Of a stretch of DNA of 64,000 nt, positions 51,901 to 61,505 are shown piece after piece. Each line of letters opens with the position of its first letter. The stretch's first letter is position 1. The notes under the pieces are model-generated. The model searched no databases and was not told the origin of the DNA. It saw nothing but the letters and a program-made list of their open reading frames with translations. Source of the DNA: Hyphomonadaceae bacterium (GTDB lineage Bacteria > Pseudomonadota > Alphaproteobacteria > Caulobacterales > Hyphomonadaceae); NCBI GenBank assembly GCA_030697555.1, contig JAUYPV010000161.1, forward strand, positions 1-64,000. Direction: 5' to 3'. The position numbers and the translations under genes were made by a program.

Positions 51901-52022
51901 TTGGCATGCGCAACATCTTCAACGAGGAACCGCCGCTGGCGGACACCAATTTCGGTTATCTGGGCGACCTGCATAACCCGTCGGGACGTTACCTGTACGG
52001 AAGCATCCGCAAGGAGTTCTAG
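48918..52022 (+). CDS. TonB-dependent receptor
   Basis: Signal ...TALMIGAGTATAQ; plug NLRALGTGNTLALLNGRRMV...IPVTGIQRIEVLLDGASAIYGADAVAGVVN; C-terminal YLYGSIRKEF. Confidence 0.95.
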   Translation: MATARTITTIRTVLMASTALMIGAGTATAQQTTTPAEETGDVVVIVGTQIAGAKPTEALPVTVIGAEEIASIAAASGDDLFRSIPQLGDVSFNTTRTIGSLNDARGDTASINLRALGTGNTLALLNGRRMVNHPGTQAENLVPVVTVNTNSIPVTGIQRIEVLLDGASAIYGADAVAGVVNTVLKKDFEGLTAELTYGGEDGVEATEFSGNVQFGVNSGDGRTNLSVLASYFGRDPIYASDRPSTANSDLRSRLPASWAADATAAAQFNNTSITSAWGIFDRFTAGNITVNGAAVTNAAGQFHLQPSTLTGCAAALPNGICIGSTSTRPAELRYNVNDVTTVQNGVDRYNAFAFLNHEFDGGLELFAEAGVYLADSVGYRESAPMLGAVPVVIPASNYYNPFGPVGSPNRLAGYTGSGLDLVLGSLTGTAAYRPIDAGPRKTEVENLSSRALIGLRGVVADWNWESAILYSQANSEDRENRVSNTLFQQALARNTPDAYNPFNGGCVTDFDAGDCTPSQQAAIDFITVDVFRRNQTSIASWDFKLSRPDAFRIWAGDVGAAVGVEVRRETFKDDRDPRQDGTVNFDDIISTAAITNDLQGNNPSLDTTGERDVQSAYVEFAVPVVSDDMNIPFVQNVDMQIAARYENFDTFGSVTKPKVALSWRPFDFLLFRSAWSEGFRAPNLQQQYETGLQRSNNRTDFIRCEAAQRKDPSVVFTTNCPSVAGSVQSVISNRQGSTALEPEESTNLTYGLVFESTFLPPEWGEISFTADWWRIEQSNVVGIFGDNNHILLDYVLRSAPGCNATPLPASCFNPAVVRSTTIDPDDQILFDGSGIAAPGDILFVEDNYLNLDERAVQGWDFGLYYNLDDTPVGDFSFRINAAFLDKFFQGVSPNGAIINAAAASGQIPAVLTVNGQGNLVRNFGRPEWRYTSSLTWRKDAWGAGWFTSYVGDVQDTGIVLTATSQPWIIEEFQTHNLYVQYELGYDSDSPTRIRVGMRNIFNEEPPLADTNFGYLGDLHNPSGRYLYGSIRKEF

Positions 52023-52187
52023 GCGCGGGTTCCGCCTGGTTCCAATGTCCGGTGCGGGCTGATCGGTCGCAGTTTTGGCTGCACGCAAGCTCTTCACCGC
52101 GACTCAGTGCAGGGCTAGACGGATGCCGGGTCTGGACGCGCTGTTTCGCGTTTTCGGGGGACTCGTGCGCAGGCCTGGAGGCTGAGC

Positions 52188-53372
52188 TTGAGAACCCTTG
52201 CGGCTGAACGCGTCGCTATTGCGCTCGCCGCCGCCGGCCTTGCCGGTTGCTCCACCTTTGGCGCTTCGAAATTCACTCCGCCGAAGAATGCGATCTGCGC
52301 CGGCCAGGGCTTTGCGATCGACGCTTCGTTCGCGTCCGCGGGGCTGCATGACTGCGTTATCGCGCCGGACGGATCGGTGGTGGTGTCGGTCGACCACGAG
52401 CCGGCCGTCGCCGAAGGCATCAACCCCAGTCCGTGGTTTGCGTTCCGCCTGAAGTCAGATGCGCCGCGCAGTATAACGGTGACGCTGGACTACACGGACT
52501 ACACTCACCGCTATGCGCCTTACGTCAGCGCCGACGGAAAGACGTGGATGGCGTTGGGCGCGGACAAGCTTGCGCTCAATGAACGCAAGACGCGTGCGAC
52601 CCTGAAGCTCGACGTACCTAAGGGGACGCTGTGGGTTGCAGGTCAGCCATTGTCGCCTTCGCACGACAATCTTGAGTGGACGCGGCGAGAGTTGATCTCG
52701 AAAGGATTCGAGGAAGAGCGTTACGGTACCTCACTCGAGGGCCAACCGTTGATCGGTTTCGTGGGCGGCGGCGGGGTCGACGCCATTGTCATGCTGACGC
52801 GCCAGCATCCACCGGAGACCTCGGGGCAGGAGGCCTATCGTAGTTTCCTGGAGCGGCTCACCGATCGCGCTGACGACAAGGCGAACCTGTTCCGCGCCCG
52901 CCATCGCATCATCCTTGCGCCCATGCCGAACCCGGATGGCGTTGACGCTGGCCACTGGCGGCTGAATGCCGGCGGCATCGACCTCAACCGCGACTGGGGA
53001 GTCTTCAGCCAGCCGGAAACGAAGGCGCTGTCGGCTTGGATCAAGCTGCAGGCGGGAAATCGCCGTGTCGTCTCGATGATGGATTTCCATTCGACCGACC
53101 GGACGGTGATCTATGCCCCGCCGCTGGATGCGGCTTCGCCGACGATCGGTTTCCTTCCCGCGTTGAAGCAGAAATTCGACTCGACCCTCAGCGCGCCGCC
53201 GGCGTGGAGCTACAGCCACAATGCGGACGGCGGGACCGCCAAGGGCTGGGCGCTCGAACAGCTCAAGGCGCCAGGCATCACGGTCGAGCTGTGGGACCAG
53301 ATACCTGCACAGGATGCGCGCGCACTAGGCGCTGCGGCGGCGGATGCGCTGATCGAATATTTCGCGAGGTAA
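52188..53372 (+). CDS. M14-type zinc carboxypeptidase (TTG start)
   Basis: PMPNPDGVDAGHWRLNAGGIDLNRDWGVFSQPETKA; lipoprotein-like LAGCS. Confidence 0.85.
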   Translation: MRTLAAERVAIALAAAGLAGCSTFGASKFTPPKNAICAGQGFAIDASFASAGLHDCVIAPDGSVVVSVDHEPAVAEGINPSPWFAFRLKSDAPRSITVTLDYTDYTHRYAPYVSADGKTWMALGADKLALNERKTRATLKLDVPKGTLWVAGQPLSPSHDNLEWTRRELISKGFEEERYGTSLEGQPLIGFVGGGGVDAIVMLTRQHPPETSGQEAYRSFLERLTDRADDKANLFRARHRIILAPMPNPDGVDAGHWRLNAGGIDLNRDWGVFSQPETKALSAWIKLQAGNRRVVSMMDFHSTDRTVIYAPPLDAASPTIGFLPALKQKFDSTLSAPPAWSYSHNADGGTAKGWALEQLKAPGITVELWDQIPAQDARALGAAAADALIEYFAR

Positions 53373-53656
53373 ACGGGGCGGATCGGCGTCGCGGCAAAGT
53401 GGCTTGCGATGTCATCCGTAAGGCCGAAGGGGGCGGGTTGCGACAGAAGCTTGCAATCCGCCCCCGGATGGCCGGACGCCCGAACCGAAATCGGAGCCGC
53501 CTGCGATTCGGGACGTGGCTGGGCTCCTGACGAGCGTGTTATTTGTACTCGCGCGGCGATGTTTTATACCCGCGGAGTGGAACAACCAATCCTTCTGGAC
53601 TGGCCAATTTCGGCTAGTCTCGCGGGCAGAAAACAAAACTACGGGGAGTGAGTTTC

Positions 53657-54475
53657 ATGGGATTTTCGATTGACCGCCGGCTGGTGCTTCTGGCGCTGCC
53701 AGTCCTGGCGGCCTGTTCGTCCGTGGAGGGCACGTCCGCGCCTGTTGCAACGGATGCCTATGCCGGCAAGGGCGTGCTGGATGCAGCGATCAACGCTGCC
53801 GGCGGCGAAGCGGCCCTGAGCAGGGTAAAAGAACTCAACTGGACCGCTGCCGGCACTGTCAACGCTGGCGGCAAGACGACCGAAGTCGAAATGCAAACGA
53901 TCGTTCGCCCCTTCAACTATGCGCGCACGACGAGCTGGCCCAAGGCCGACGCCAAGGCCGTGCGGATGATCCAGATCGAATACGGCAAGGCGTGGTCGGT
54001 CGCCCGCCAGTCATGGGACCCGATGCCCGAAGCGCAGTCGGAGCATGAAGTCCAACAGTACGCCCTGTACGGCGTCATGCTGCTGACGAGCCTCAAGGAT
54101 CCTGCCGCGAAGGTGCAGGAAACGGCGCCGGGCAAGGATGGCACGCGCAATCTTCATGTCGAGCGCCCCGGCGCGCCGCCGATGGACCTGCGCTTCGATG
54201 CGTCGGGCAAGCTGATCCGCGCCGCCAACAATGTGCGCGATCCCGCGGGCGGCGCCGCCCCGATCGCACAGGTGGCGGAGTTCTCGGGCGAGATCGAAAG
54301 CAACGGCGTCAAATGGCCGAAACGCATCTCGATCACGCAGAACGACCAGCCCTATTTCGACATGGATATTTCGAAATTCGAGGCGCGGGCGTCGAACTCG
54401 ATCACCGCCATGCCGCAGTCGCTGGCCCAGCAGGGCGCCAAGCCACCAGCCGATGACGAGGATGAGCCGCAATAG
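53657..54475 (+). CDS. Lipoprotein of unknown function
   Basis: LVLLALPVLAACSS; INAAGGEAALSRVKELNWTAAGTV. Confidence 0.7.
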   Translation: MGFSIDRRLVLLALPVLAACSSVEGTSAPVATDAYAGKGVLDAAINAAGGEAALSRVKELNWTAAGTVNAGGKTTEVEMQTIVRPFNYARTTSWPKADAKAVRMIQIEYGKAWSVARQSWDPMPEAQSEHEVQQYALYGVMLLTSLKDPAAKVQETAPGKDGTRNLHVERPGAPPMDLRFDASGKLIRAANNVRDPAGGAAPIAQVAEFSGEIESNGVKWPKRISITQNDQPYFDMDISKFEARASNSITAMPQSLAQQGAKPPADDEDEPQ

Positions 54476-54496
54476 CGGCTCATCGCTCGCGTCGTC

Positions 54497-55204
54497 TTAC
54501 TTGCCGCCGAGCTGGGCGACGATGAAGTCTTCCGCCTTCTTGAGGCCGTCCGGCGCAGGCCAGTGGGTCGTGCCCGCGACGGTCTCGAGTTTCGAGTCGT
54601 AGCCGTTCGTCTTCAGTTGTGCCTGGACTGCATCGATGCGGTCCTGCTTTACGGTCGGGTCCTGGTCGTTGTGAACGATCAGCACTGACGCTGGCGCGCC
54701 GGCCTCTTCCTTCTTGCAGTCTCCGTTGGCGAGGATGCCAGCGAGCGAGACGACAGCCTTCACGTCCGGCGTCGAGCACGAGCCGGCGTCGAACGCCACG
54801 CCGCCGCCCTGCGAAAAGCCGACGACGACGATGTTCTGCGGCGGCACTTTCAGGCCTTCGGCGGCTTTCTTCACGGTGTCGACGGCGATGGCTTTCACCG
54901 CGCCCTTGGTGTTCTCCGGATCTTCGCCGCGCAGCACGTACCAGGATTTACCGTTGCCCTGGGTGAGGGGGCCGTCGTTGTAGACGAAGGCGGCGTCGGG
55001 CAGGCGCTTCGCCAGAGCTTCAGCCAGCGGTTTCATCGCCGCGCCGGTCTGCGTGTAGCCGTGGAAGAACACGACCAGTTGCTTCGCCGCCTTGCCGGAA
55101 GCGGGGTCCATGCCCTGCATGCCGAGGCTGGAGACGGTCTGCGCCGAAGCGGCGCCTGCGCCAAGGCCGATGGCCAGCGCGGTAAGGATGGCAAGGCGTT
55201 TCAT
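54497..55204 (-). CDS. Secreted alpha/beta hydrolase (phospholipase/carboxylesterase-like)
   Basis: LVVFFHGYTQTG; IVVVGFSQGGGVAFDAG. Confidence 0.85.
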   Translation of the reverse strand: MKRLAILTALAIGLGAGAASAQTVSSLGMQGMDPASGKAAKQLVVFFHGYTQTGAAMKPLAEALAKRLPDAAFVYNDGPLTQGNGKSWYVLRGEDPENTKGAVKAIAVDTVKKAAEGLKVPPQNIVVVGFSQGGGVAFDAGSCSTPDVKAVVSLAGILANGDCKKEEAGAPASVLIVHNDQDPTVKQDRIDAVQAQLKTNGYDSKLETVAGTTHWPAPDGLKKAEDFIVAQLGGK

Positions 55205-55292
55205 CAGAACTCTCCCTCGTGATTGCGTATCGTTGACGCACCGGGAACCTACGCCCGGTTGTTATCGAGGCAAGGCACGACTCGCACACCTT

Positions 55293-55334
55293 GCTGTCAT
55301 TTCAGGGCTGTCATTTCAGGGCTGTCATTTCAGG
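55293..55334. repeat. Three perfect 14-bp tandem repeats (gctgtcatttcagg)
   Basis: Read directly. Confidence 0.95.
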
Positions 55335-55355
55335 AACTGCGGTTGGGCGGATTCT

Positions 55356-55754
55356 CTATGCGCCAAGTGCTTCGCGCACCACCGCTTCGATCTTGAAGCC
55401 GTCGAGATCGAAGATGAAGCAGCCATAGAAGCCGGCGGTGTATTGTGGACGAACGCCCGGCGCGCCCGCGTCCCTGCCGCCGAGTTTCATGGCAGTTTCG
55501 TGAAAGGCGTGGACTTCGGCGCGATCCTTCGCGCGGAAGCTGATGTGCAGGCCGACGCCAGACGTTGCAGCGCCCGGCTCCTTGGCGTGGATCCAGAAAA
55601 TCGGCGGCAGCACATCGTCAGGGCCCCAGCCGATCGCGCCGTCACGTTGTTTGCGGCGGCGGAGGCCCAGCGTTGCGAGCACAGCGTCATAGAACTTCGC
55701 GGAGTTCTCGAAGTCGGCGACGGGAATCGAGACGTGGTCGATGAAAGCGGGCAT
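55356..55754 (-). CDS. VOC family protein
   Basis: IDHVSIPVADFENSAKFYDAVLATLGL...FYGCFIFDLDGFKIEAVVRE. Confidence 0.88.
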   Translation of the reverse strand: MPAFIDHVSIPVADFENSAKFYDAVLATLGLRRRKQRDGAIGWGPDDVLPPIFWIHAKEPGAATSGVGLHISFRAKDRAEVHAFHETAMKLGGRDAGAPGVRPQYTAGFYGCFIFDLDGFKIEAVVREALGA

Positions 55755-55784
55755 GCGATCAACCTTCCTTGGCGCCGGTGAGCC

Positions 55785-56034
55785 CGCCCTCGTGGTTCGA
55801 CGGGCGCGATCCAGGACTTCGTCCAGGAACGCTGCTCACCATGAGGGCTCTTTCAATATCACCGATGCCTCGCAGCCCTCATGGTGGAGTCCGTTGCACG
55901 GGTTCATGTGTTGCTCGGAAGTTCCGAGTCGTTCGGTGAACATTTGGGAATCGAGTGGGGAACTCCGCGAACCCGTGCAAAGAACTCCATGGTGAGCAGC
56001 CGCCGCAGGCGGCGACCGTCGAACCACGAGGGCG
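55785..56034. repeat. Composite palindromic repeat: two REP-like arms around a long inverted repeat
   Basis: 55785-55848 inverted copy and 55987-56034 direct copy; ggagtccgttgcacgggttc (55886-55905) pairs 18/20 with gaacccgtgcaaagaactcc (55969-55988). Confidence 0.75.
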
Positions 56035-56057
56035 ATACGCGCTGAATTTGCCGCAGC

Positions 56058-57914
56058 CTACCACCCGCAGCTCTGGCCCTTGTTCTGTTCCTTCAGCCAG
56101 GTCTGCAGCGGGGCGAAGTATTCGACCAGCGCCGTGCCGTCAATTTCGCGCGTGCCGGTGAAGGCTTCGAGCGCATCGGGCCAGGGCTTGCTGGCGCCCA
56201 TCTCCATCATCGCGTTGAACTTCGCACCGACATCCTTATTGCCGTAGATCGAGCAGCGATGCAGTGGGCCTGTCCAACCGGCCTGTTCGCACGCGGCCTT
56301 CTGGAACTGGAACTGCAGGATGAAGGAGAGGAAGTAGCGCAGGTAAGGCGTGTTCGCCGGGATATGGTATTTCGCGCCCGGATCGAATGCATCGGCAGGG
56401 CGCTGACTCGGCGGGGCGATGCCCTGATATTTCAGCGCGAGATCCCACCATGCCTTGTTGTAGTCGGCGGGCGTGGTTTCGCCGCGGAACACCTGCCAGC
56501 GCCATTTGTCGACCATCAGGCCGAAGGGCAGGAAGGACACCTTCTCCAGCGCGCGGTTCATCAGGAGACCTGTGTCGGCCGAGGCCGGCGGAACCTTGCT
56601 GATGAGGTCGAGCTGCTTGAGATATTCAGGCGTCACCGAAAGCGCGATGAAGTCGCCGATCGCTTCGTGGAAGCCATCGTTCGCGCCGTTCCGGAACAGG
56701 AAATCCTGCTTGTTGTAGGCGCGCTGGTAGAAATTGTGGCCCAGCTCGTGGTGGACGGTCTGGAAGTCCTCCTGGTTGATCTGCGTGCACATCTTGATGC
56801 GCAGGTCGTCGAGGTTGTCGATGTCCCACGCCGAAGCGTGGCACTGCACTTCGCGATCGCGCGGGCGCGTGATCAGCGAGCGCTCCCAGAACGTTGCGGG
56901 CAGGGGCTGCAGGCCGAGCGAGGTGTAGAAGCCTTCGCCCGTTTTCACCATCTTCACCGCATCGAACTTGCGGGCGACCAGAACCTTGGTGAGGTCATAG
57001 CCTGGATCGGAAGCGGGCGGGGCGGCCAACGGATAGATGTTGGTCCAGTCCTGCGCCCACATGTTGCCGAGCAGGTCGGCGCGGATCGGGCCGGTCTTGG
57101 CTTGAACAGCGTCGCCATACTTGGTGTTGAGCCGGCCGCGGACGTAGCAGTGCAGCTCCTTGTAGAGCGGGTCGACCTGAGTCCAGAGCTTCTCGACGGT
57201 GGCTTCCATGTCGGCCGATGGCATATCGTAGTTCGACAGCCACATGTCGGCGATGTCCTTGAAGCCAAGCTCCTTGGCGCCGGCATTGCCGATATCGACC
57301 ATGCGGGCGTAGTCCTCGGCCATGGTCGGGCTGGGCTTGCCCTCGGCCGGGTCCTGCGGCCCGATGGAGACGGTGCGCCAGCCTTCCCAGGCCTGCTGCA
57401 GCTTCTTCGGATCGCGCACGTCGCCGATGATGTTGGAGAGTTCCTCGAGGTTGAGCTCCTTGCCGTCGACCGTGTACTTACCCTTGCCATAGGTCGACGC
57501 CATCCGCGTGGTGACGTCGGCAAGCTCGTCCGCGATCTGCTTCTGTTCTTCCGGCGTGCCTGTGGAAGGCGCAGGCATCACGATGCCTGCGCGCAGGAAC
57601 AGCATCTTACGTTCCTGGTCTGGCGTTAGCTTCGCGCCTTCGAACGCCTTGGTTTCGTTGGCGAGGCGCACGGTGAGCTGTGTACCTTCCGATCCCGCCC
57701 TCGAGTTTAGCCAGTCGGTATCGTCGGTAATGAAGTTGGCGTTCACCCAGGCGGTGCGGGCGGCGTAGTCGGAATAATCGCTCAGCTCTTTCTCGGCGCG
57801 AGCAAGGAACGCAGCCGGATCGCTTTCAGTCTTCGAAGCGGTTGTCGTTGCATTGTTGCAGCCGGCAAGTAGCGCCATGCCGATTGCTGCGCTGCTAAGC
57901 AGAAACTGTCTCAT
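56058..57914 (-). CDS. M2 family peptidyl-dipeptidase (ACE-like), lipoprotein
   Basis: QTVHHELGHNFYQRAYNKQDFLFRNGANDGFHEAIGDFIALS; signal MALLAGCNN. Confidence 0.92.
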   Translation of the reverse strand: MRQFLLSSAAIGMALLAGCNNATTTASKTESDPAAFLARAEKELSDYSDYAARTAWVNANFITDDTDWLNSRAGSEGTQLTVRLANETKAFEGAKLTPDQERKMLFLRAGIVMPAPSTGTPEEQKQIADELADVTTRMASTYGKGKYTVDGKELNLEELSNIIGDVRDPKKLQQAWEGWRTVSIGPQDPAEGKPSPTMAEDYARMVDIGNAGAKELGFKDIADMWLSNYDMPSADMEATVEKLWTQVDPLYKELHCYVRGRLNTKYGDAVQAKTGPIRADLLGNMWAQDWTNIYPLAAPPASDPGYDLTKVLVARKFDAVKMVKTGEGFYTSLGLQPLPATFWERSLITRPRDREVQCHASAWDIDNLDDLRIKMCTQINQEDFQTVHHELGHNFYQRAYNKQDFLFRNGANDGFHEAIGDFIALSVTPEYLKQLDLISKVPPASADTGLLMNRALEKVSFLPFGLMVDKWRWQVFRGETTPADYNKAWWDLALKYQGIAPPSQRPADAFDPGAKYHIPANTPYLRYFLSFILQFQFQKAACEQAGWTGPLHRCSIYGNKDVGAKFNAMMEMGASKPWPDALEAFTGTREIDGTALVEYFAPLQTWLKEQNKGQSCGW

Positions 57915-58010
57915 CTCACCCGTCCTGTTGGAATGTTGGACCCTCTCGGGGAACGGCGGGAGACTAGTCCTGGCTTGCACAGGGTCAACAGGGATGGCTT
58001 TGCCCAAAAC

Positions 58011-58042
58011 GAAAACCGCCCCGGAGTTTCCTCCGGGGCGGT
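58011..58042 (-). terminator. Rho-independent terminator of the export operon
   Basis: Minus strand: accgccccggag gaaa ctccggggcggt ttt. Confidence 0.8.
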
Positions 58043-58065
58043 GCTTGTTCAGCTATGAGTAGCCG

Positions 58066-59532
58066 TTACTTCGGCTCGTGCTTGCCGTCGTCGGCAACCG
58101 TGGTCTTGCTCGCAAGCGGCTGCGCCTTGGTCGGATTGCCGCCCAGCGCCGTGTGCAGCGTGATCCACTGGTCGATCCGTGCGCGGTTGTTGGCGATCAG
58201 GTTGGCCTCGGCGACCTCGGCGCTGTCACGGACCTGGAACAGGTCGAGCAGGCTCTGGCTGCCTTCGTTGTAGCGCAGTTCGCCGAGACGGAGGGATTCG
58301 TTCGCCGCGTCAGACGCCGTCTGCAGCGCGGTATTACGCGACTGCAGCGTATTGAACTGGTCGATCGCGTTCACGATCTGGCCGTAGGCGTCGATGATCG
58401 TCTGGCCATATTGTTCCAGGGCTTGGCGTTTGCCGGCATCGGAAGCCTCGATCGCGCCGGAAATCGCGCCGCCGTCGAAGATCGTCTGCGCCAGCGACAG
58501 GCCGATGGTGAGGGCGAGGCCGTCGAAATCGAACAGGTCGTCGGTCGTGTTGATCGTCGTGTTCTGCAGCCCGAGAGTGAGATCGCCGTTGAGCTGCGGC
58601 CATGGACGCAGGCGCGCCACCTGGTTGTTGGCGAACACCTGGATCATGTTCAGCTCGGCCGCGACGACGTCGGGGCGCGAGCGGATGGTCAGCTCCGGCA
58701 GGCCGAGCGGCGGGGTCGCTGGCGGTTGGGGCAGGGCGCCTGAGATCGCCAGCTTGTTCTGCGGGAACCTGCCGAGCGCGGTTTCAAGCGCGCGGACCGC
58801 CGAACGCACGGACGCTTGGGAAGCGAGGATCGAGTCCTCGGCCGTGGCGAGGCGGGACTGGCCGATCACGAGTTCGTCGCGGGCCACGGAGCCGGCGTCG
58901 TAACGCGTCTGCGTGATGCGGAACGTATCGCGCTGGCGCTCGAGCGAGCGGCGGTCGAGGTCGAGCTGGAGCTGCTGCTCGATCACCGCGAAGTAGGAGC
59001 GTGCAACGGTCGCGGCGATCTGGCGGCGGGTCTGCTCGTAGGTGGCCTGCGTCGAACGGAGGCCGGCGGACGACGCTTGGATGGAGGAGTTGAGATCCCC
59101 CATGATGTCGATGTTGTACGCGCCGGTGACGTTGAACCCGTAGTTCTCGTTCTCGAACTCGAGGTCTTCGACAAGCGAGGTCGAGCTGCCGCTGACGGAG
59201 GTCCTGAGGCTGGGCCACAGGCCCGAGCGTGTCTGCTTCAGCAGCGCTTGCGAGCGATAGACGTTCTCGATGGCCGCGCGGAGGTTGCGGTTGTTCTCGA
59301 GCGCTTCCTGCACGAAGGCGATGAGCTGCGCGTCGTTGAACACACTGTAGTCGGAGATGATCGCCGCCGTGTCACCCGTCATCGGGGCGACGGTCCAGTC
59401 GGTGGGAACGCCAGCGCGTTTCTCCGACATGGCGTCGAAGGCGGGGCCGGCTGCAGGCAGGTGTCCGCACGCGGAGAGGAGGGCCGCGAGCGCGCCCACG
59501 GACACGCCGCGGGCAATGTTTTTCTTAATCAT
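58066..59532 (-). CDS. Outer membrane efflux protein (NodT/TolC-like)
   Basis: ALLKQTRSGLWPSLRTSVSGSS; YNEGSQSLLDLFQVRDSAEVAEANLIANNRARI; lipoprotein LLSACG. Confidence 0.92.
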   Translation of the reverse strand: MIKKNIARGVSVGALAALLSACGHLPAAGPAFDAMSEKRAGVPTDWTVAPMTGDTAAIISDYSVFNDAQLIAFVQEALENNRNLRAAIENVYRSQALLKQTRSGLWPSLRTSVSGSSTSLVEDLEFENENYGFNVTGAYNIDIMGDLNSSIQASSAGLRSTQATYEQTRRQIAATVARSYFAVIEQQLQLDLDRRSLERQRDTFRITQTRYDAGSVARDELVIGQSRLATAEDSILASQASVRSAVRALETALGRFPQNKLAISGALPQPPATPPLGLPELTIRSRPDVVAAELNMIQVFANNQVARLRPWPQLNGDLTLGLQNTTINTTDDLFDFDGLALTIGLSLAQTIFDGGAISGAIEASDAGKRQALEQYGQTIIDAYGQIVNAIDQFNTLQSRNTALQTASDAANESLRLGELRYNEGSQSLLDLFQVRDSAEVAEANLIANNRARIDQWITLHTALGGNPTKAQPLASKTTVADDGKHEPK

Positions 59533-60763
59533 ATCTGAGCGCCTGAATTGGATCGAGTTGGGCCGCGCGGCGGGCGGGGAAGAAGCCGAAGATGAGACCC
59601 ACGGAGGCCGCCGCCCCCAAGGCCGTGGCTATGATGACCGGGCTCACCACCATTGGCGCCTTGGCTACTTGTGCGTAGCCGAAGATGCCGATCCACCCGA
59701 TCGCCATGCCGATTAGTCCACCGAGCGTGCAAAGCGCCACGGCTTCTACCAGGAACTGGATGAGGATATCGCCGCCGCGTGCGCCGACGGCCATGCGCAG
59801 GCCGATCTCGCGCGTGCGCTCGGTGACGGACACCAGCATGATGTTCATCACGCCGACGCCGCCGACGATAAGCGAAACGGCTGCTGTGAAGGCAAGAAGA
59901 GTGCTCATTGTCTCTGTTGCGGCCTGACGCTGCTTTATCATGTCGGCAAAGTTAAAAATCATGAAATTGTCGGCCTGGCCGGGCTCGATCCGCCGTCTTT
60001 CCCGCATCATTTGCGAGGCTTCGTCTTGAGCCTGCATCACGTCATAGCCGTCCTGGACGAGGAACTGAATGCGAGACACGTGGCGGGCGACCCAGCGGTT
60101 ACCGCCGGTAACCCGGTTACGGACCATGCTGAGCGGCGCGATCATGGTGTCGTCGCGGTCCTGACCCATGCCGCCCCCGCCAGCGGCGCCCTTGGATTCC
60201 AGCAGGCCGATAATCTCGACCGGGATGCTGTTGACGCGGATGCGCTGGCCGAGCGCGCTGCCGTTCGGAAACAGGTTCTTGGCTGTCGTCAGCCCGATCA
60301 CCACCACAGCGGAGCCGGACTGGGCCTCCTGCGCAGTGAACTCGCGGCCTTCGGTAACCTTCCAGTTGTTGACCTTGAAGAAATCGGCGCTGCCGCCCTG
60401 GATGTTGGTCAGCCAGTTGGCGTCTTCCGACACCGCCGTCACCTGGCCGTTGAGCACGCCGGTCGCCGCCTCGACGAAGGGCAGATCGGCCACAGCCGCC
60501 ACGTCGGTCTCGCTGAACGGCCGGCCCGAACCGCCGCCCTGGTTGCGGCCGCCACGCTGCATGCCGCCAGGGTTGAAAGTGAGCATGTTGGTGCCGACCG
60601 AGGAGATCTGAGCTTCGATCTGGGCGCGCGCGCCTTCGCCGATCGACATCATGATCATCACCGACCCGACGCCGATGATGATGCCCAGCATCGTCAGCAG
60701 CGACCGCATCGGGTTGGAGAACAACGCCTCCATGGCGGAAGACGTGGCAACGCCGAATTTCAT
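59525..60763 (-). CDS. ABC permease (MacB C-terminal type)
   Basis: NPMRSLLTMLGIIIGVGSVMIMMSIGEGAR...GGVGVMNIMLVSVTERTREIGLRMAVGAR. Confidence 0.93.
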   Translation of the reverse strand: MKFGVATSSAMEALFSNPMRSLLTMLGIIIGVGSVMIMMSIGEGARAQIEAQISSVGTNMLTFNPGGMQRGGRNQGGGSGRPFSETDVAAVADLPFVEAATGVLNGQVTAVSEDANWLTNIQGGSADFFKVNNWKVTEGREFTAQEAQSGSAVVVIGLTTAKNLFPNGSALGQRIRVNSIPVEIIGLLESKGAAGGGGMGQDRDDTMIAPLSMVRNRVTGGNRWVARHVSRIQFLVQDGYDVMQAQDEASQMMRERRRIEPGQADNFMIFNFADMIKQRQAATETMSTLLAFTAAVSLIVGGVGVMNIMLVSVTERTREIGLRMAVGARGGDILIQFLVEAVALCTLGGLIGMAIGWIGIFGYAQVAKAPMVVSPVIIATALGAAASVGLIFGFFPARRAAQLDPIQALRYD

Positions 60764-60765
60764 GG

Positions 60766-61494
60766 TCAGCCTCCGTGGGCGCGCTTGCCCTCAAGCGTCG
60801 CTGGATTGGCGGTATCGGTTTCGATCTTGCCGTCCCGGAAATGGATCTGGCGCGAGGCGTAGTGCGCAACCTCGGGCTCGTGCGTAATCACCACGACGGT
60901 GATGCCCTGTTTGTTGAGATCCTGCATCAGATGCATGATCTCGCCGGTGGTCTTGGTGTCGAGCGCTCCCGTGGGCTCGTCGGCAAGAAGAATGCGCGGA
61001 TGGTTGGACAAGGCGCGCGCGATGGCGACGCGCTGCTGCTGGCCACCGGAAAGCTGCATGGGCCGGTGGTCCATGCGCGTGCCGAGGCCGACCAGTTCGA
61101 GCACTTCCTTGGCGCGCGCGTCTATGTCGCCGACGTCCTTGCGGGCATAGCGAAGGGGAAGGCGCACGTTCTGGAACGCATCCTGGCGCGCCAGCAGGTT
61201 GAACTGCTGGAACACGAAACCGATCGTTTCGTTGCGCAGGTCCGCGAGGTCGTCACGAGACATTTGTGACAAAGCGCTGCCGTTGATCCACATCTCCCCG
61301 GAGGTGGGGCGGTCGAGGGCGCCGATCAAGTTCATCAGCGACGATTTCCCTGAACCGGACGGGCCCATGATTGCGACAAACTCGCCCTCGCGGATATCGA
61401 GGCTCACGCCGTCCAGGGCGCGCACCTCCTGGTCTCCCATCACGTAGATCTTGGTCAGATCCCGGCAGGAGATGATTGCTTTTTCATTCGCCAT
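60766..61494 (-). CDS. ABC ATP-binding protein (MacB N-terminal type)
   Basis: [52 protein letters not shown]. Confidence 0.95.
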   Translation of the reverse strand: MANEKAIISCRDLTKIYVMGDQEVRALDGVSLDIREGEFVAIMGPSGSGKSSLMNLIGALDRPTSGEMWINGSALSQMSRDDLADLRNETIGFVFQQFNLLARQDAFQNVRLPLRYARKDVGDIDARAKEVLELVGLGTRMDHRPMQLSGGQQQRVAIARALSNHPRILLADEPTGALDTKTTGEIMHLMQDLNKQGITVVVITHEPEVAHYASRQIHFRDGKIETDTANPATLEGKRAHGG

Positions 61495-61505
61495 GTCGGT
61501 CAGGC

